The notes: generated by a model from the letters alone, not told the origin. DNA of 29,684 nucleotides from JAKVCB01 sp963578605 (GCA_963578605.1 CAUZEA010000074.1:1-29684); one strand, 5' to 3'; positions 15,867 through 25,208 are shown, counted from the first letter of the stretch. Program-made: numbers and translations.

Positions 15867-17710
15867 AGATTTCGACTTTCGTTTTGATGGGTCACCGTAA
15901 GCGTTTCACCTGGTACTGCGGGCTGAGCCAGCTTGAAGGGCTCGTTGGCTTTGGCCCAGTCTGCCAGGTTGGTAACCGTCTGGCTGACCGAGGGTTCCAT
16001 ATAGTCCAACACGGCCCTGGGGTAGACACCAAACCAAATGGCCAGTGCCAACAGTGGGGCGGCAATCGAAAATTCCCGCCACGTGATGGGCACAAGCGAT
16101 TCGGGATGGGGTCCTTTGTACTCGGGGCCCAAATAAACCCGTTGCAGGGTCCAGAGGATATAACCAGCCGTCAGGATGACGACCGCGGCTGAAATCACGG
16201 CCAGGGCCATACTGTACTTCCAGACCGAGAGCACCACCAGCACTTCGCCAATGAAGCCGCAGAGGCCAGGCAGGCCAAGACCGGCAAAGAAAATACCTAC
16301 AGCCAGCCCACTGTAGATGGGCATCTTGGCAAACAACCCCCCAAATTCATTCAAATTACGATGGTGAACGCGGTCGTAGATCACGCCCACCAGGAAGAAC
16401 ATTCCGGCCGAACTGATCCCGTGGGCAATCATCTGAAACATTGCGCCGGTCATACCCATTCGCCAGTAATCGGCATTGTAATTGGTGCCGGCCACAGCAC
16501 TCCACACGCCCAAACCCAGTACGACGTAGCCCATGTGGCTCACCGAACTATAGGCGACGAGTCGTTTGAAATCGGTTTGAGCCAGGGCCGCGAAGGCACC
16601 ATACACCATGCTAAAAACGCCAACCCCGCAGACAAAATAAGCCAGATCGTAACCTGCTTCGGGGCAAATCGGGTAACAGATTCGAATGATACCGTAGCCA
16701 CCCATTTTCAAGAGGATGCCGGCCAGAATCATGGAGATTGGTGTGGGGGCTTCGACATGGGCGTCGGGCAACCAGGTATGTAAAGGTACGCTCGGCACTT
16801 TGATCACAAAACCGATGAACAACAACACGAAGGCCCACCACCCGAGCGACTTGCCCAGCCAAAGATTGTTGACCGGGTTGTCGGGATTGGCCGGGTCACC
16901 AAAGGCCGAAGTGTGTTGCCCAATCTGTTGCAGGGCAAGAATGTTGAACGTGTGCAAAGGTGTTTGGGAGTCTTTGTGATCCTGAAAGTGCTTTGCCAAA
17001 GTGATGTCCGACGCAAGCCACTTGGAATAGGCTTCTTGGGGAGTTTCTTCTTTGCCATCAACTTTTTCTGGAACGACAATTCCGCTGTCGACGAGTTGCT
17101 GAGCGTTAAGTTGGGTTAAATCGCTGTTGAAGTACAGCATCAGGATCGCGATCAGCATCAACACGCTGCCAGCCAGCGTGTAGAGGAAAAACTTGATGGC
17201 GGCATATTCCCGCTGGGGGCCTCCCCAGATGCCGATCAAGAAGTACATCGGCAGCAACATAACTTCCCAGAAGACATAGAACAGGAAGAAGTCGAGGGCC
17301 AGGAACACGCCCAACATGCCTGTCTGGAGAAGCAGGAACAGCACGCAGTAGCCTTTGACGTGTTTGTTGATAGGCCAGCTTGCCCCCATCGCCAACACCC
17401 CGATAAATGCGGTGAGTGTAACCAAGGGGAAACTAATCCCATCGGTTCCCATCATGTACTGGATTCCGAACGAAGGGATCCAATCGTATTGGAAGAGATT
17501 TTGCATCTGGGCAACGCCAGCATTGAATGTCGGCGCACCAGACCAGCCAAACAACATCGCCAGCGTCATGAGAAAGACGGCAACCAACGTGAGCAGTGAG
17601 ATCCACTTGAGTTGTTCGTCCCGCAGGGGCAGCACCGAAATTACCAGGGCTACCATAGCAGGCAGGAATACGAGCAGACTTATGAATTTGGCAATACTAT
17701 GGGGGTCCAT
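15863..17710 (-). CDS. nuoM: NADH-quinone oxidoreductase subunit M with hydrophilic insertion
   Basis: A 615-residue antiporter-like proton-pumping subunit of Complex I, longer than the usual 490-520. Core motifs are intact: FFLFYVFWEVMLLPMYFLIG with the conserved glutamate (E149), FVIKVPSVPLHTWLPDAHVE (K304), HMGYVVLGLG and GLPGLCGFIGE. Between the helix ending near residue 195 and the one starting near 288 there is an inserted polar segment of about 90 residues (from SDLTQLNAQQ to NPDNPVNNLW), probably on the side of the membrane where helices 5 and 6 connect. ATG 17710, with a 90-base gap after nuoL; overlaps nuoN by four bases. Confidence 0.97.
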   Translation of the reverse strand: MDPHSIAKFISLLVFLPAMVALVISVLPLRDEQLKWISLLTLVAVFLMTLAMLFGWSGAPTFNAGVAQMQNLFQYDWIPSFGIQYMMGTDGISFPLVTLTAFIGVLAMGASWPINKHVKGYCVLFLLLQTGMLGVFLALDFFLFYVFWEVMLLPMYFLIGIWGGPQREYAAIKFFLYTLAGSVLMLIAILMLYFNSDLTQLNAQQLVDSGIVVPEKVDGKEETPQEAYSKWLASDITLAKHFQDHKDSQTPLHTFNILALQQIGQHTSAFGDPANPDNPVNNLWLGKSLGWWAFVLLFIGFVIKVPSVPLHTWLPDAHVEAPTPISMILAGILLKMGGYGIIRICYPICPEAGYDLAYFVCGVGVFSMVYGAFAALAQTDFKRLVAYSSVSHMGYVVLGLGVWSAVAGTNYNADYWRMGMTGAMFQMIAHGISSAGMFFLVGVIYDRVHHRNLNEFGGLFAKMPIYSGLAVGIFFAGLGLPGLCGFIGEVLVVLSVWKYSMALAVISAAVVILTAGYILWTLQRVYLGPEYKGPHPESLVPITWREFSIAAPLLALAIWFGVYPRAVLDYMEPSVSQTVTNLADWAKANEPFKLAQPAVPGETLTVTHQNESRNL

Positions 17711-17800
17711 GATGGATCGTCTTTTGAAATGAACTGGGAGTTGATTTCAACTTGTTGTGTCTGGTGCCCGCCGGGTAACTTCGGGGCAACAAGTTACTGC

Positions 17801-20401
17801 TTATCCGGCAACTGCCGCCCTCCAAATGGTGGCAATCATAAACAAAATGATGGTGCCAACCACGAGAAACATTATGTATTGACGCAGGCGCCCCGTCTGC
17901 ACTCGGCGTAACGACAAGCCACCTCGCCAGGTGTAACTGGCGATGCCGTCAACCGTCCGGTCAATCAAGGTGCGGTCGCCGACCACGTCAACAATGACTG
18001 ACATCGCGCGGCAAATCCAGGTACACGCATGCAGGATGGAATCAATCACACTGCGATCAAAGCCGGCAACAAAACGCCCGATCCAAAGTGTGGGCTTGAC
18101 GAACACCAAGTCGTAGAGTTCGTCGAACCACCACTTGTGCCAGAGAAGGGCATACAACGGGCGGACCAGCAGGTTATGGCGGACCTTGGCCGGGTCGACA
18201 ACCCGCCAGAGATATAAAAGTGCTGCCAGCAGGAGGCCAACGGCAGCCATGCCAGATGCCATCAGTCCCGCGGGGAGACGGATTTCGAATGCGTGACTGT
18301 CATGTTCAGTCGGGATTACCAGTTCCGACATCAAATTGCCTTCGACAGTCGCCAGCGTACCGATAGGTCGTGCCTGTTCCAATAACTTGGGAACCGACAA
18401 GTTGATGCCCGGAATCTCCCAAGCCACCCCAATAGCGAAAATCGCCAGAATGATCAGTGGCACGGTCATTACCCGAGGGGACTCGTGGGCATGGTCAAAC
18501 CGATGCTGGTCGCGTGGCTGGCCGGCAAAGGTCATGAACCAGAGCCGGAACATGTAGAAGGCGGTCATCAAAGCTCCGACAACCGGCAGCAAAAACAGCA
18601 ACCACAACCAGGGCGCTTCGTTTCGTGTCATGTGGCTGAACGATTGCTCGATGATCGCATCCTTCGAAAAGAATCCGCTCAAGCCAAAATAGCCCAGGTG
18701 AACGATTGGCAGGCCTGCCCCGATAATCGCAAAACATCCGATCAACATGGTGTACGCGGTGATCGGCATTTTTTTTCGCAATCCACCCATCTCGGTCATT
18801 TCGTTGGTGTGCACGGCATGAATGACCGAGCCGGAACCCAGGAACAAGAGCCCCTTGAAGAAGGCGTGCGTAATCAGGTGGAAGAGGCCTGCTACGAATC
18901 CACCCAGCCCCAGGCCGAGCATCATGTAGCCCAACTGGCTGATGGTGGAATAGGCGAGCACACGTTTGATATCGGTCGCGGTCAACGCGATGGTCGCTGC
19001 CAAAAACAGCGTGATACTACCAACGACTGCGATCACCAGGAGTACCTCGGGGATAAAGATCGGGTAGGCTCGCCCCACCAGGTAGACACCGGCCGCCACC
19101 ATTGTGGCCGAGTGGACCAGCGCCGACACCGGGGTCGGGCCTTCCATGGCGTCGGGGAGCCAGACGTGCAGGGGGAATTGGGCACTCTTGCCGACGCAAC
19201 CACAAAACAATCCCAGCCCCGCGATCAACAGCAGCCAGTGCCCGTATTGATGGTTGGGATCGTGGCGAAGTTCCTCAATCGTGGCGGGAATCGCAGCCCC
19301 GCCCTTCTCCAGCACGACTTCTTTGATTTTGTCGCGTGCTGCCCACTGAATCATGCCAGGGCTCGGCTCAAGGTGGTAATGGTTTTCTTTCGTATGGAGT
19401 TGACTGAAAATGCCAGGTTCAACCGTACCATCCTCCCGGGTGATGTCACCGAATGCGAATGTGCCGAGTGTGGACCAGAGGGCCATCAATCCGACGAGCA
19501 TGCCGAAGTCGCCGACGCGATTGACGATGAATGCCTTGTTGGCAGCGGTGGAGGCACTTTTTCGCTCGGTGTAAAACCCGATCAGGAAATAAGAACAGAT
19601 TCCGACCAGTTCCCAGAACACAAACATCATCGCCAAATTGCCAGCAAGTACGATTCCCAGCATGCTGAAAGAAAAGAGCGAGAGATATTGGAAGAAACGG
19701 TGGAACCGCCCGGGGCGTTTGAGTTTCTTTCCGTCGTGGGTGGTAACTTCCGGGTCGGTGAACTCCTGTAATTCATCGTGCATGTATCCCAGTGCATACA
19801 CGTGCACGCAAGTTGCGATCAACGTGACCATGCAAAACATCGTCACGGTCAGCGCATCGATGTAGTAGCCGAGCGTGATTTCAAGGTCGCCACACTTGGC
19901 GAGCGTATACCAGTTGCCCGAGATGCTCGGAGGAGGAGTGTTGTTGTGGGGACGCTCTGCCGAAGCTGCGTCGTGGTGGGTTGCGGTGGCAGAAGCTGTG
20001 GTTTCAGAAGCCCAGCGAAACGGGGACGACGTCGAGTGCGATGGTAGGAGATGGGCCGAACTGTCGTCGCTCGAATCATGGTTTTCGTTCCCGCCTGCAT
20101 CATGTCCTGCTTTATCGTGCCCTGATGGTTCGTGCTTGTGATGTTCTCCATGTTCTGCATGGCCATGGCTGGAGAGCGGGTAGGTAGGCAACCAGAAGCC
20201 CAGCAACGTGACGGCGCTCAGGACAAAGGCCAGCCCGATGGTCCCGACGGCGAGGTAGGCTCCATACGGTTGGATTGCGTAGCTTGCTCGTGAGCCAAAC
20301 AACTGCGGGAGCGAATAAGCGATCCAAATAATCACAAAGGACGCCAGCGGCAGGAGCCAGGCGATGGTGAGCAGATTCGGAATGACGGTTTGGGGATCCA
20401 T
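17801..20401 (-). CDS. nuoL: NADH-quinone oxidoreductase subunit L with His-rich loop
   Basis: An 866-residue distal proton-pumping subunit of Complex I; typical length is 610-660. The conserved core is clear: FVFWELVGICSYFLIGFY, KSAQFPLHVWLPDAMEGPT, PVSALVHSATMVAAGVYLV, and KRVLAYSTISQLGYMMLGLG. After the first two helices a polar stretch at about residues 76-160 contains 14 histidines (SHGHAEHGEHHKHE, GHDKAGHD, THHD) among Asp, Ser and Gly. A second extra region (about residues 325-390, including EDGTVEPGIFSQLHTKENHY) is also longer than usual. The C-terminal lateral helix region is present, ending in a last membrane segment. ATG 20401, 39 bases after nuoK. Confidence 0.97.
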   Translation of the reverse strand: MDPQTVIPNLLTIAWLLPLASFVIIWIAYSLPQLFGSRASYAIQPYGAYLAVGTIGLAFVLSAVTLLGFWLPTYPLSSHGHAEHGEHHKHEPSGHDKAGHDAGGNENHDSSDDSSAHLLPSHSTSSPFRWASETTASATATHHDAASAERPHNNTPPPSISGNWYTLAKCGDLEITLGYYIDALTVTMFCMVTLIATCVHVYALGYMHDELQEFTDPEVTTHDGKKLKRPGRFHRFFQYLSLFSFSMLGIVLAGNLAMMFVFWELVGICSYFLIGFYTERKSASTAANKAFIVNRVGDFGMLVGLMALWSTLGTFAFGDITREDGTVEPGIFSQLHTKENHYHLEPSPGMIQWAARDKIKEVVLEKGGAAIPATIEELRHDPNHQYGHWLLLIAGLGLFCGCVGKSAQFPLHVWLPDAMEGPTPVSALVHSATMVAAGVYLVGRAYPIFIPEVLLVIAVVGSITLFLAATIALTATDIKRVLAYSTISQLGYMMLGLGLGGFVAGLFHLITHAFFKGLLFLGSGSVIHAVHTNEMTEMGGLRKKMPITAYTMLIGCFAIIGAGLPIVHLGYFGLSGFFSKDAIIEQSFSHMTRNEAPWLWLLFLLPVVGALMTAFYMFRLWFMTFAGQPRDQHRFDHAHESPRVMTVPLIILAIFAIGVAWEIPGINLSVPKLLEQARPIGTLATVEGNLMSELVIPTEHDSHAFEIRLPAGLMASGMAAVGLLLAALLYLWRVVDPAKVRHNLLVRPLYALLWHKWWFDELYDLVFVKPTLWIGRFVAGFDRSVIDSILHACTWICRAMSVIVDVVGDRTLIDRTVDGIASYTWRGGLSLRRVQTGRLRQYIMFLVVGTIILFMIATIWRAAVAG

Positions 20402-20440
20402 TTGGTCTCGTCGTGTCCGGCCAACCTGGCTGAATCGGTA

Positions 20441-20800
20441 CTAACCTTTGAGTTGATTGGCTCGATCCACATCGATCGAGTTAAAGTTGTTGTAAAAATT
20501 CAAGGCGATCGCGAGGGCTACAGCGGCTTCGGCAGCTGCCAATACGATCACGAAGAGCGACATCAACTGGCCATCCATCCCCAGCGAGCCAGCGTCGCTA
20601 CGGAGGTAGGGGCTGCCAAAGGCAATAAAGTTGATGTTGGCTCCGTTGAGTACCAATTCGATACCCATCAGGATGCCGAGGGCATTTCGCTTGGTTGCCA
20701 TACAAACTGCCCCGCAGGTGAACATGATCGCACCTACAATTACGAACTGCGAAACCCCCACAGGCTGTGCCAGAAAATTTGCGAGCGGCAAGGTGATCAT
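20441..20800 (-). CDS. nuoK: NADH-quinone oxidoreductase subunit K
   Basis: A 119-residue, three-helix membrane subunit of Complex I. Typical features: RNALGILMGIELVLNGANINFIAF (conserved glutamate in helix 2) and GQLMSLFVIVLAAAEAAVALAIAL (glutamate in helix 3). The N-terminus is about 15 residues longer than in many homologs. ATG 20800 overlaps the nuoJ stop as ATGA, so the two are translationally coupled. Confidence 0.97.
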   Translation of the reverse strand: MITLPLANFLAQPVGVSQFVIVGAIMFTCGAVCMATKRNALGILMGIELVLNGANINFIAFGSPYLRSDAGSLGMDGQLMSLFVIVLAAAEAAVALAIALNFYNNFNSIDVDRANQLKG

Positions 20801-21369
20801 CCGACGGCAGTGCTCCTTTTTCGTTTAGCTCTGGCCAGGTAGGCAGCGCCCACCAGGACGACCAGCAGGTGAACCGAGACGATTTCGAAGACCAGCAGGT
20901 AACCCGAACGCTGGGGCGCATCGACGCGTGCACCCAACAGTCCCATCCCAAGAGGTGTTGCCGTTTGGGGGATACCGAGCGATTCAGCTTCTGCCCGCTC
21001 CAGGCCCTTCCATTCGGGAATCGCCAGCGCTGCCGAGATCAACACGGCCAGCAGGCAAAGGCCTGCCAACGCTGCAAGTGTCCAGTCGAATTGGCTGGTT
21101 TTCATGGAGACGAACTTCGCCTGGGAGGTCAGCATTACGCCGAAGATCAACAGCACCAGGGTTCCGCCGACGTAGATCATCAGTTGCATGGCACCCACAA
21201 AGTCGGCCCCAGCCAGGAAGAACAGACCGGACGAGGCGGCCAGCGAGAGCACAAGGTAGAACGCCATGCGGACGATATTGGTTGCCAGCACGACGCCGAT
21301 GGCAAACATGCAGCAAACCGCGGCGAAAAACCAAAACAAAAATGTCGGCCAGTAAATCGAAGTATCCAT
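20797..21369 (-). CDS. nuoJ: NADH-quinone oxidoreductase subunit J
   Basis: A 190-residue, five-helix membrane subunit of Complex I. The block NIVRMAFYLVLSLAASSGLFFLAGADFVGAMQLMIYVGG followed by TLVLLIFGVMLTS is diagnostic of NuoJ (quoted in part: LMIYVGGTLVLLIFGVMLT). Length normal. ATG 21369, 13 bases after the nuoH stop; four-base overlap with nuoK. Confidence 0.96.
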   Translation of the reverse strand: MDTSIYWPTFLFWFFAAVCCMFAIGVVLATNIVRMAFYLVLSLAASSGLFFLAGADFVGAMQLMIYVGGTLVLLIFGVMLTSQAKFVSMKTSQFDWTLAALAGLCLLAVLISAALAIPEWKGLERAEAESLGIPQTATPLGMGLLGARVDAPQRSGYLLVFEIVSVHLLVVLVGAAYLARAKRKRSTAVG

Positions 21370-21382
21370 CGTGGGGGTAGTT

Positions 21383-22756
21383 CTATTTTCGCGTCAGCGG
21401 TTGAGGAGAATTTGCCGGTCGGTGGGTTTGCTTCGGTCCGGTTTCAGCTGCCGGCGGCGGCTGCGGATTGGGGGTCGGGTCGTGTGTGGGTGCGTCCTCT
21501 GGGGAGGAGGTTGCTTGCCGTGGCAGCGCCAACAGATCGGACCAGTTTTCCTTGACCTCGAAGGCAGTTTGCGAGGCGGGCAAAAAACCAAAGAAGGCTC
21601 GACCTGGAATGACAAATTGCCAGGTGGTGGCTCCCAGGAACATGATGGCCGCAATCGGCAAACAGTACTTCAAGCATGTCGTCATTACCTGATCGATGCG
21701 CAACCGCGGCAACGTCCAGCGAATCCAGATCATGATGGTAATTCCCAGGCATCCTTTGGCAAGCACATTGACCGCGCCGAGCAAGCCTGCCAGGTAGGTG
21801 CCCCAGCCTGGCCACATGGTTGCATACAACCAGCCCCCTTCCTCGAGTCCAATCAATCGAGCGACGGGGATCGGGCCGTTCCAACCACCCAGGAACAAGA
21901 TCGACGCCAACAAGGCCACCAGGAGCATCGATCCATATTCGGCCATGAAGAAAAAGCTCCACCGCAGCCCTGAGTACTCGGTATGGAACCCCGCGACCAG
22001 TTCGCTTTCGGCCTCCGCCAGGTCGAACGGTGCCCGGTTCACGCTCGCGGTCGCACAGGTGAAGTAAATCCAGAACACAATGAAAGTGAACGGGTCGTGG
22101 AACACGTACCAATTGGTGAACCAACCGGTCTGGCAGTCGCCGATAAAGATCAAATCCATCGACCCTGCCAAGAGGACCGGCACTACGGCACACAGGCCCA
22201 GCGGTACCTCATAGCTGACGACTTGAGCTGCTTCCCGCATGGCACCAAAAAGGGCCCACTTCGACGCGGAGGAATAACCGGCCAGGATGACACCGAAGAC
22301 TTCCAGACCGAGTACGGCCAGGATGAAAAAGACTCCCACGTTGAGATGCTGGGCCACGAATGGCATATCCTGACCAGCGAATGGCAATGCGATAAAGGCC
22401 GCCAGAGAAGCACAAAAACTGACATAGGGTGCGATCCGAAAGAGCAAGGGATCGGCCCCTTCAGGCATCAGGTCTTCTTTGGTTATGAGTTTGAGCCCGT
22501 CGGCCAAAGTCTGCAGCCAACCGAATTTGCCACCCACCCGGGTCGGGCCAAGCCGGTCTTGAATCCGCCCGGAAATCTTCCGCTCCATCCAGATGAATAC
22601 GAGTGCTCCGACAGCCACCAGGTTGAGCAGCAGGAAGATATGGATCATCGCCGCGATGACGTGCCCCAAAATGCTCACCGCAAAACTATCGGGATCGACT
22701 GACATCCCAAGTGCTTGCAGCAGCTGCTCGGTAAATTGATTGATGTACTTAGCCAC
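21383..22756 (-). CDS. nuoH: NADH-quinone oxidoreductase subunit H with Pro-rich tail
   Basis: A 457-residue membrane subunit that forms the quinone chamber at the junction of the two Complex I arms. Conserved blocks: VFIWMERKISGRIQDRLGPTRVG, LADGLKLITKEDLMP, VSYEVPLGL, and the acidic NRAPFDLAEAESELVAGFHTEYSG. Start GTG 22756 is chosen; AAGGA lies 11 bases upstream, and the frame further up is not protein-like. Alternative ATG 22705. The last 65 residues after FFGFLPASQT form a hydrophilic, proline-rich tail not seen in ordinary NuoH. A 554-base gap separates it from nuoD. Confidence 0.96.
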   Translation of the reverse strand: MAKYINQFTEQLLQALGMSVDPDSFAVSILGHVIAAMIHIFLLLNLVAVGALVFIWMERKISGRIQDRLGPTRVGGKFGWLQTLADGLKLITKEDLMPEGADPLLFRIAPYVSFCASLAAFIALPFAGQDMPFVAQHLNVGVFFILAVLGLEVFGVILAGYSSASKWALFGAMREAAQVVSYEVPLGLCAVVPVLLAGSMDLIFIGDCQTGWFTNWYVFHDPFTFIVFWIYFTCATASVNRAPFDLAEAESELVAGFHTEYSGLRWSFFFMAEYGSMLLVALLASILFLGGWNGPIPVARLIGLEEGGWLYATMWPGWGTYLAGLLGAVNVLAKGCLGITIMIWIRWTLPRLRIDQVMTTCLKYCLPIAAIMFLGATTWQFVIPGRAFFGFLPASQTAFEVKENWSDLLALPRQATSSPEDAPTHDPTPNPQPPPAAETGPKQTHRPANSPQPLTRK

Positions 22757-23310
22757 TACGTGAGCATTCCTTGGCGCCTCTGAGGGACGTACAAAACCTT
22801 GCCGACCACAACCCGGTCCACGGGCCATTGGCAAACGGAGATGGAATGGCGGAAGAACTCATCCACAGTGTGATTTGTCCTTACCCAAACGTCGCAAGCA
22901 AACGTGGGTCGTAGGCGGGAAACGCCTGCAGGGGCGGCACCGGTCTTTCTTCTTGCCAGTTCTTGCAACTGCCTATGCGGTTTCATGGGGAGCCAGCTGA
23001 CAAGCGAGATTGTGAAATATGGCACAAGCCCTGGACCCTGTACAGGCCCGCCCGACTAAATCAGGAGCCCCCCCGTGGAATTGGGCTGGACTGTTTATCA
23101 CGACCGATATTTGGTTCTCCCGACCAATATTCTGCTGATCTTTACGTCTTCATGAAATTAATTTTTCTGAAGCTTGAGAGCTTCCCTGGCCCGACCCGTT
23201 CTTAAACCTCCCATCCTGGGACCGCTTCTGTGGAGTCGGGCCGCCCCGATTCCCCGGGGAGAGGGGCTTCCCGTTCCGGAGGTCGTCAAGTTTTGGTTAT
23301 GGCCTGAAGC
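22757..23310. other. Non-coding gap inside the nuo cluster
   Basis: 554 bases between the nuoD stop and the nuoH start, in a cluster where other gaps are under 110 bases. No credible coding frame was found on either strand. Near the nuoD end there is a GC-rich palindromic element (TCCCCGGGGA at 23251-23260 flanked by GCCCC and GGGGC at 23243-23247 and 23263-23267), and near 23103-23130 an imperfect inverted repeat (ATATTTGGT / ACCAATAT). It could hold a partial terminator and an internal promoter, or mark a lost gene. Confidence 0.6.
23243..23267 (-). terminator. GC-rich hairpin after nuoD, possible attenuator
   Basis: GCCCC (23243-23247) pairs with GGGGC (23263-23267) around the self-complementary TCCCCGGGGA. 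It lies about 45 bases beyond the nuoD stop on the transcribed strand. There is no T-run, so partial termination or RNA processing is only a suggestion. Confidence 0.3.
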
Positions 23311-24516
23311 CTATCGATCAATTTCCCCCATGACGACATCGAGCGAGCCGACAATCGCCGGCACATCGGCGATGAGACATCCTTGGCAAAGATCGCTGGT
23401 GACCGACAGGTTACAAAATGAACTGCTACGGGCCCGGGCTCGCCAGGGGATCGCATTGCCGTCACTTACCAGGTAAAAGCCCATCTGCCCGCGCGGCGCC
23501 TCGGTTTCGAGGTAAACCTCGCCGGCGGGAAGTTTTTGGGCAAGCTTGATCGGCTCGCCATGGCCGTCTGGCGAAGTACTGTAGCGATCCATTGCCTGCC
23601 GAACCAAGTCGACCGCCTGGACCACCTCCAGCATGCGGACATAAAACCGGTGCCAGCAATCACCGAGGGTCGCTTCGGTGGGAACGGGCGGATAATCGTG
23701 GTCGTTGGGATAGTGTCCGTTCAGCTGGCAGATCACCTCAAACGCGTAGCCGTCGTACATGGAGGTGTAGATTTCTTCCCCATCGCGACGGAGATCGTGG
23801 TTGATCCCACTGCCGCGGAGGACCGGCCCGCTGGTGCCGAAACCAATGGCCATCTCGGGCGATAGGACGCCGATACCTGCCGTTCGTTTGATGAAGATCG
23901 CGTTGGTTGTGAGCAACGCGTGATATTCCGGGATGATCGGTTCGAACTGGTCGAGAAAATCTTCACATTTGGCGAGCCAGCCATCGGGCAGGTCGGCTGT
24001 GGCGCCACCCGGGGTGAGGTAGCTGTAGGTGAGCCGGGCCCCGCAGGCCTCTTCGAACAAGTCGAGAATTTTTTCCCGCTCCCGAAACGCATAGAGGAAG
24101 GGGCTGAAAGTCCCCAGGTCAAGACCATAAGCGCCCATGCCGACCAGATGGCTGGCGAGCCGGCCCAGTTCCGCAATGATGACCCGGAGGTGGCGGCCTC
24201 GTTCTGGAACGCGGTAGTTGAGCAATTTTTCGACACAAAGAGCCCAGCCCAGATTCATATTCATGCCGGCCAGATAGTCCATGCGATCGGTGTAGGGAAT
24301 CCATTGGCGGGGGGTGAGGTTCTCGCCAATTTTTTCGGCACAGCGATGCAGGTAGCCAATGTGCGGCATCACTTCCGAAACCACCTCACCATCGGTTCGC
24401 AAGATGAGCCGCAGCACACCGTGCGTACTGGGGTGCTGAGGGCCCATATTGACCAACATCTCGTCCGTGCGGACGTCGAATTCAATGATTCTGGGATCGT
24501 CGACAGTCGTGCTCAT
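23311..24516 (-). CDS. nuoD: NADH-quinone oxidoreductase subunit D
   Basis: A 401-residue peripheral 49-kDa-type subunit of Complex I that builds the quinone site. Diagnostic blocks: NMGPQHPSTHGVLRLI, GYLHRCAEKIGEN, YLAGMNMNLGWALCVEKLL, APRGQMGFYLVSDG, and the C-terminal AIVGSLDVVMGEIDR. Length and both ends match the family. ATG 24516 without a visible ribosome site. It follows nuoC with a 102-base gap and precedes the 554-base non-coding gap. Confidence 0.98.
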   Translation of the reverse strand: MSTTVDDPRIIEFDVRTDEMLVNMGPQHPSTHGVLRLILRTDGEVVSEVMPHIGYLHRCAEKIGENLTPRQWIPYTDRMDYLAGMNMNLGWALCVEKLLNYRVPERGRHLRVIIAELGRLASHLVGMGAYGLDLGTFSPFLYAFREREKILDLFEEACGARLTYSYLTPGGATADLPDGWLAKCEDFLDQFEPIIPEYHALLTTNAIFIKRTAGIGVLSPEMAIGFGTSGPVLRGSGINHDLRRDGEEIYTSMYDGYAFEVICQLNGHYPNDHDYPPVPTEATLGDCWHRFYVRMLEVVQAVDLVRQAMDRYSTSPDGHGEPIKLAQKLPAGEVYLETEAPRGQMGFYLVSDGNAIPWRARARSSSFCNLSVTSDLCQGCLIADVPAIVGSLDVVMGEIDR

Positions 24517-24618
24517 GAAACGGAGTATCGGGGGTTGGTGGAATGGTTGGCTGGACGGGGCGATTAACCCCTTAACGTTGCGGATAACCAGTGCACTTCG
24601 AGGCAGTTGGTTTCCGGC

Positions 24619-25149
24619 CTAGCGGCCGCGGATGCCGTGGTATTCGAGGGGCATTTCGTAGTCTCGTCGCAGGGGGTGGCCAACCCAATCTTCGGGACAA
24701 AGAATCCGACGGAGGTTGGGGTGATTCGTGAAATGGATTCCGCAGAGGTCAAAGACTTCCCGTTCGTGCCAATTGGCTGTGCTCCATATGCCAGCAACGC
24801 TCGGCACTTCCGGTAACTGCCCTGGGGTATCATCTTTCCAGCGGGGCAGGCAAACTTTCAAAACAAGGCTGTGTTTGAGTTTCATGCTGAACAGGTGATA
24901 GACGACTTCGATGTGGGGGTCCCAGCTCGCCTTTGCCTGTTTCTGTTCGTCGGTGTGAAAGTAATCGACTCCGGAAATGCAGTTCAGGTAGTCAAAGGAG
25001 AGTCCTGACTCATCGCGAAGGTATTTGCAAACTTCGACCAAACCGTCAGGGGTAACCTCGATCCACGGGTCGATATTTTCAAAGTTCGTCCCGACGATGG
25101 TATCGCCGAACTTGCTTTTCAACTGAGCAACAAATGTCGGTCCGCTCAT
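24619..25149 (-). CDS. nuoC: NADH-quinone oxidoreductase subunit C
   Basis: A 176-residue peripheral 30-kDa-type subunit of Complex I. The C-terminal signature is clear: STANWHEREVFDLCGIHFTNHPNLRRIL and EDWVGHPLRRDYEMPLEYHG. ATG 25149 was chosen since MSGPTFVAQLKSKFGD matches the usual N-terminus; the frame is open to a TTG at 25212, overlapping the nuoA stop, and that 21-residue extension cannot be fully excluded. It is separate from nuoD (not fused). It directly follows nuoA, with nuoB missing between them. Confidence 0.96.
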   Translation of the reverse strand: MSGPTFVAQLKSKFGDTIVGTNFENIDPWIEVTPDGLVEVCKYLRDESGLSFDYLNCISGVDYFHTDEQKQAKASWDPHIEVVYHLFSMKLKHSLVLKVCLPRWKDDTPGQLPEVPSVAGIWSTANWHEREVFDLCGIHFTNHPNLRRILCPEDWVGHPLRRDYEMPLEYHGIRGR

Positions 25150-25208
25150 GATTAAGGATTTCAGGGTTGAGGAATCTGCCAGTCCGGCTGTCCGGATCGT
25201 GCCATTTT

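Noticed and set aside
18485..19771. A 428-codon plus-strand open frame opposite nuoL
   Set aside because: It lies wholly antisense to the conserved core of nuoL, has no family resemblance, and its composition (rich in Gln, His, Arg, Asp) is that of a mirror of membrane-protein codons.
20869..21555. A 228-codon plus-strand open frame opposite nuoJ and nuoH
   Set aside because: Antisense to two well-conserved genes, no recognisable motif, composition typical of an antisense shadow.
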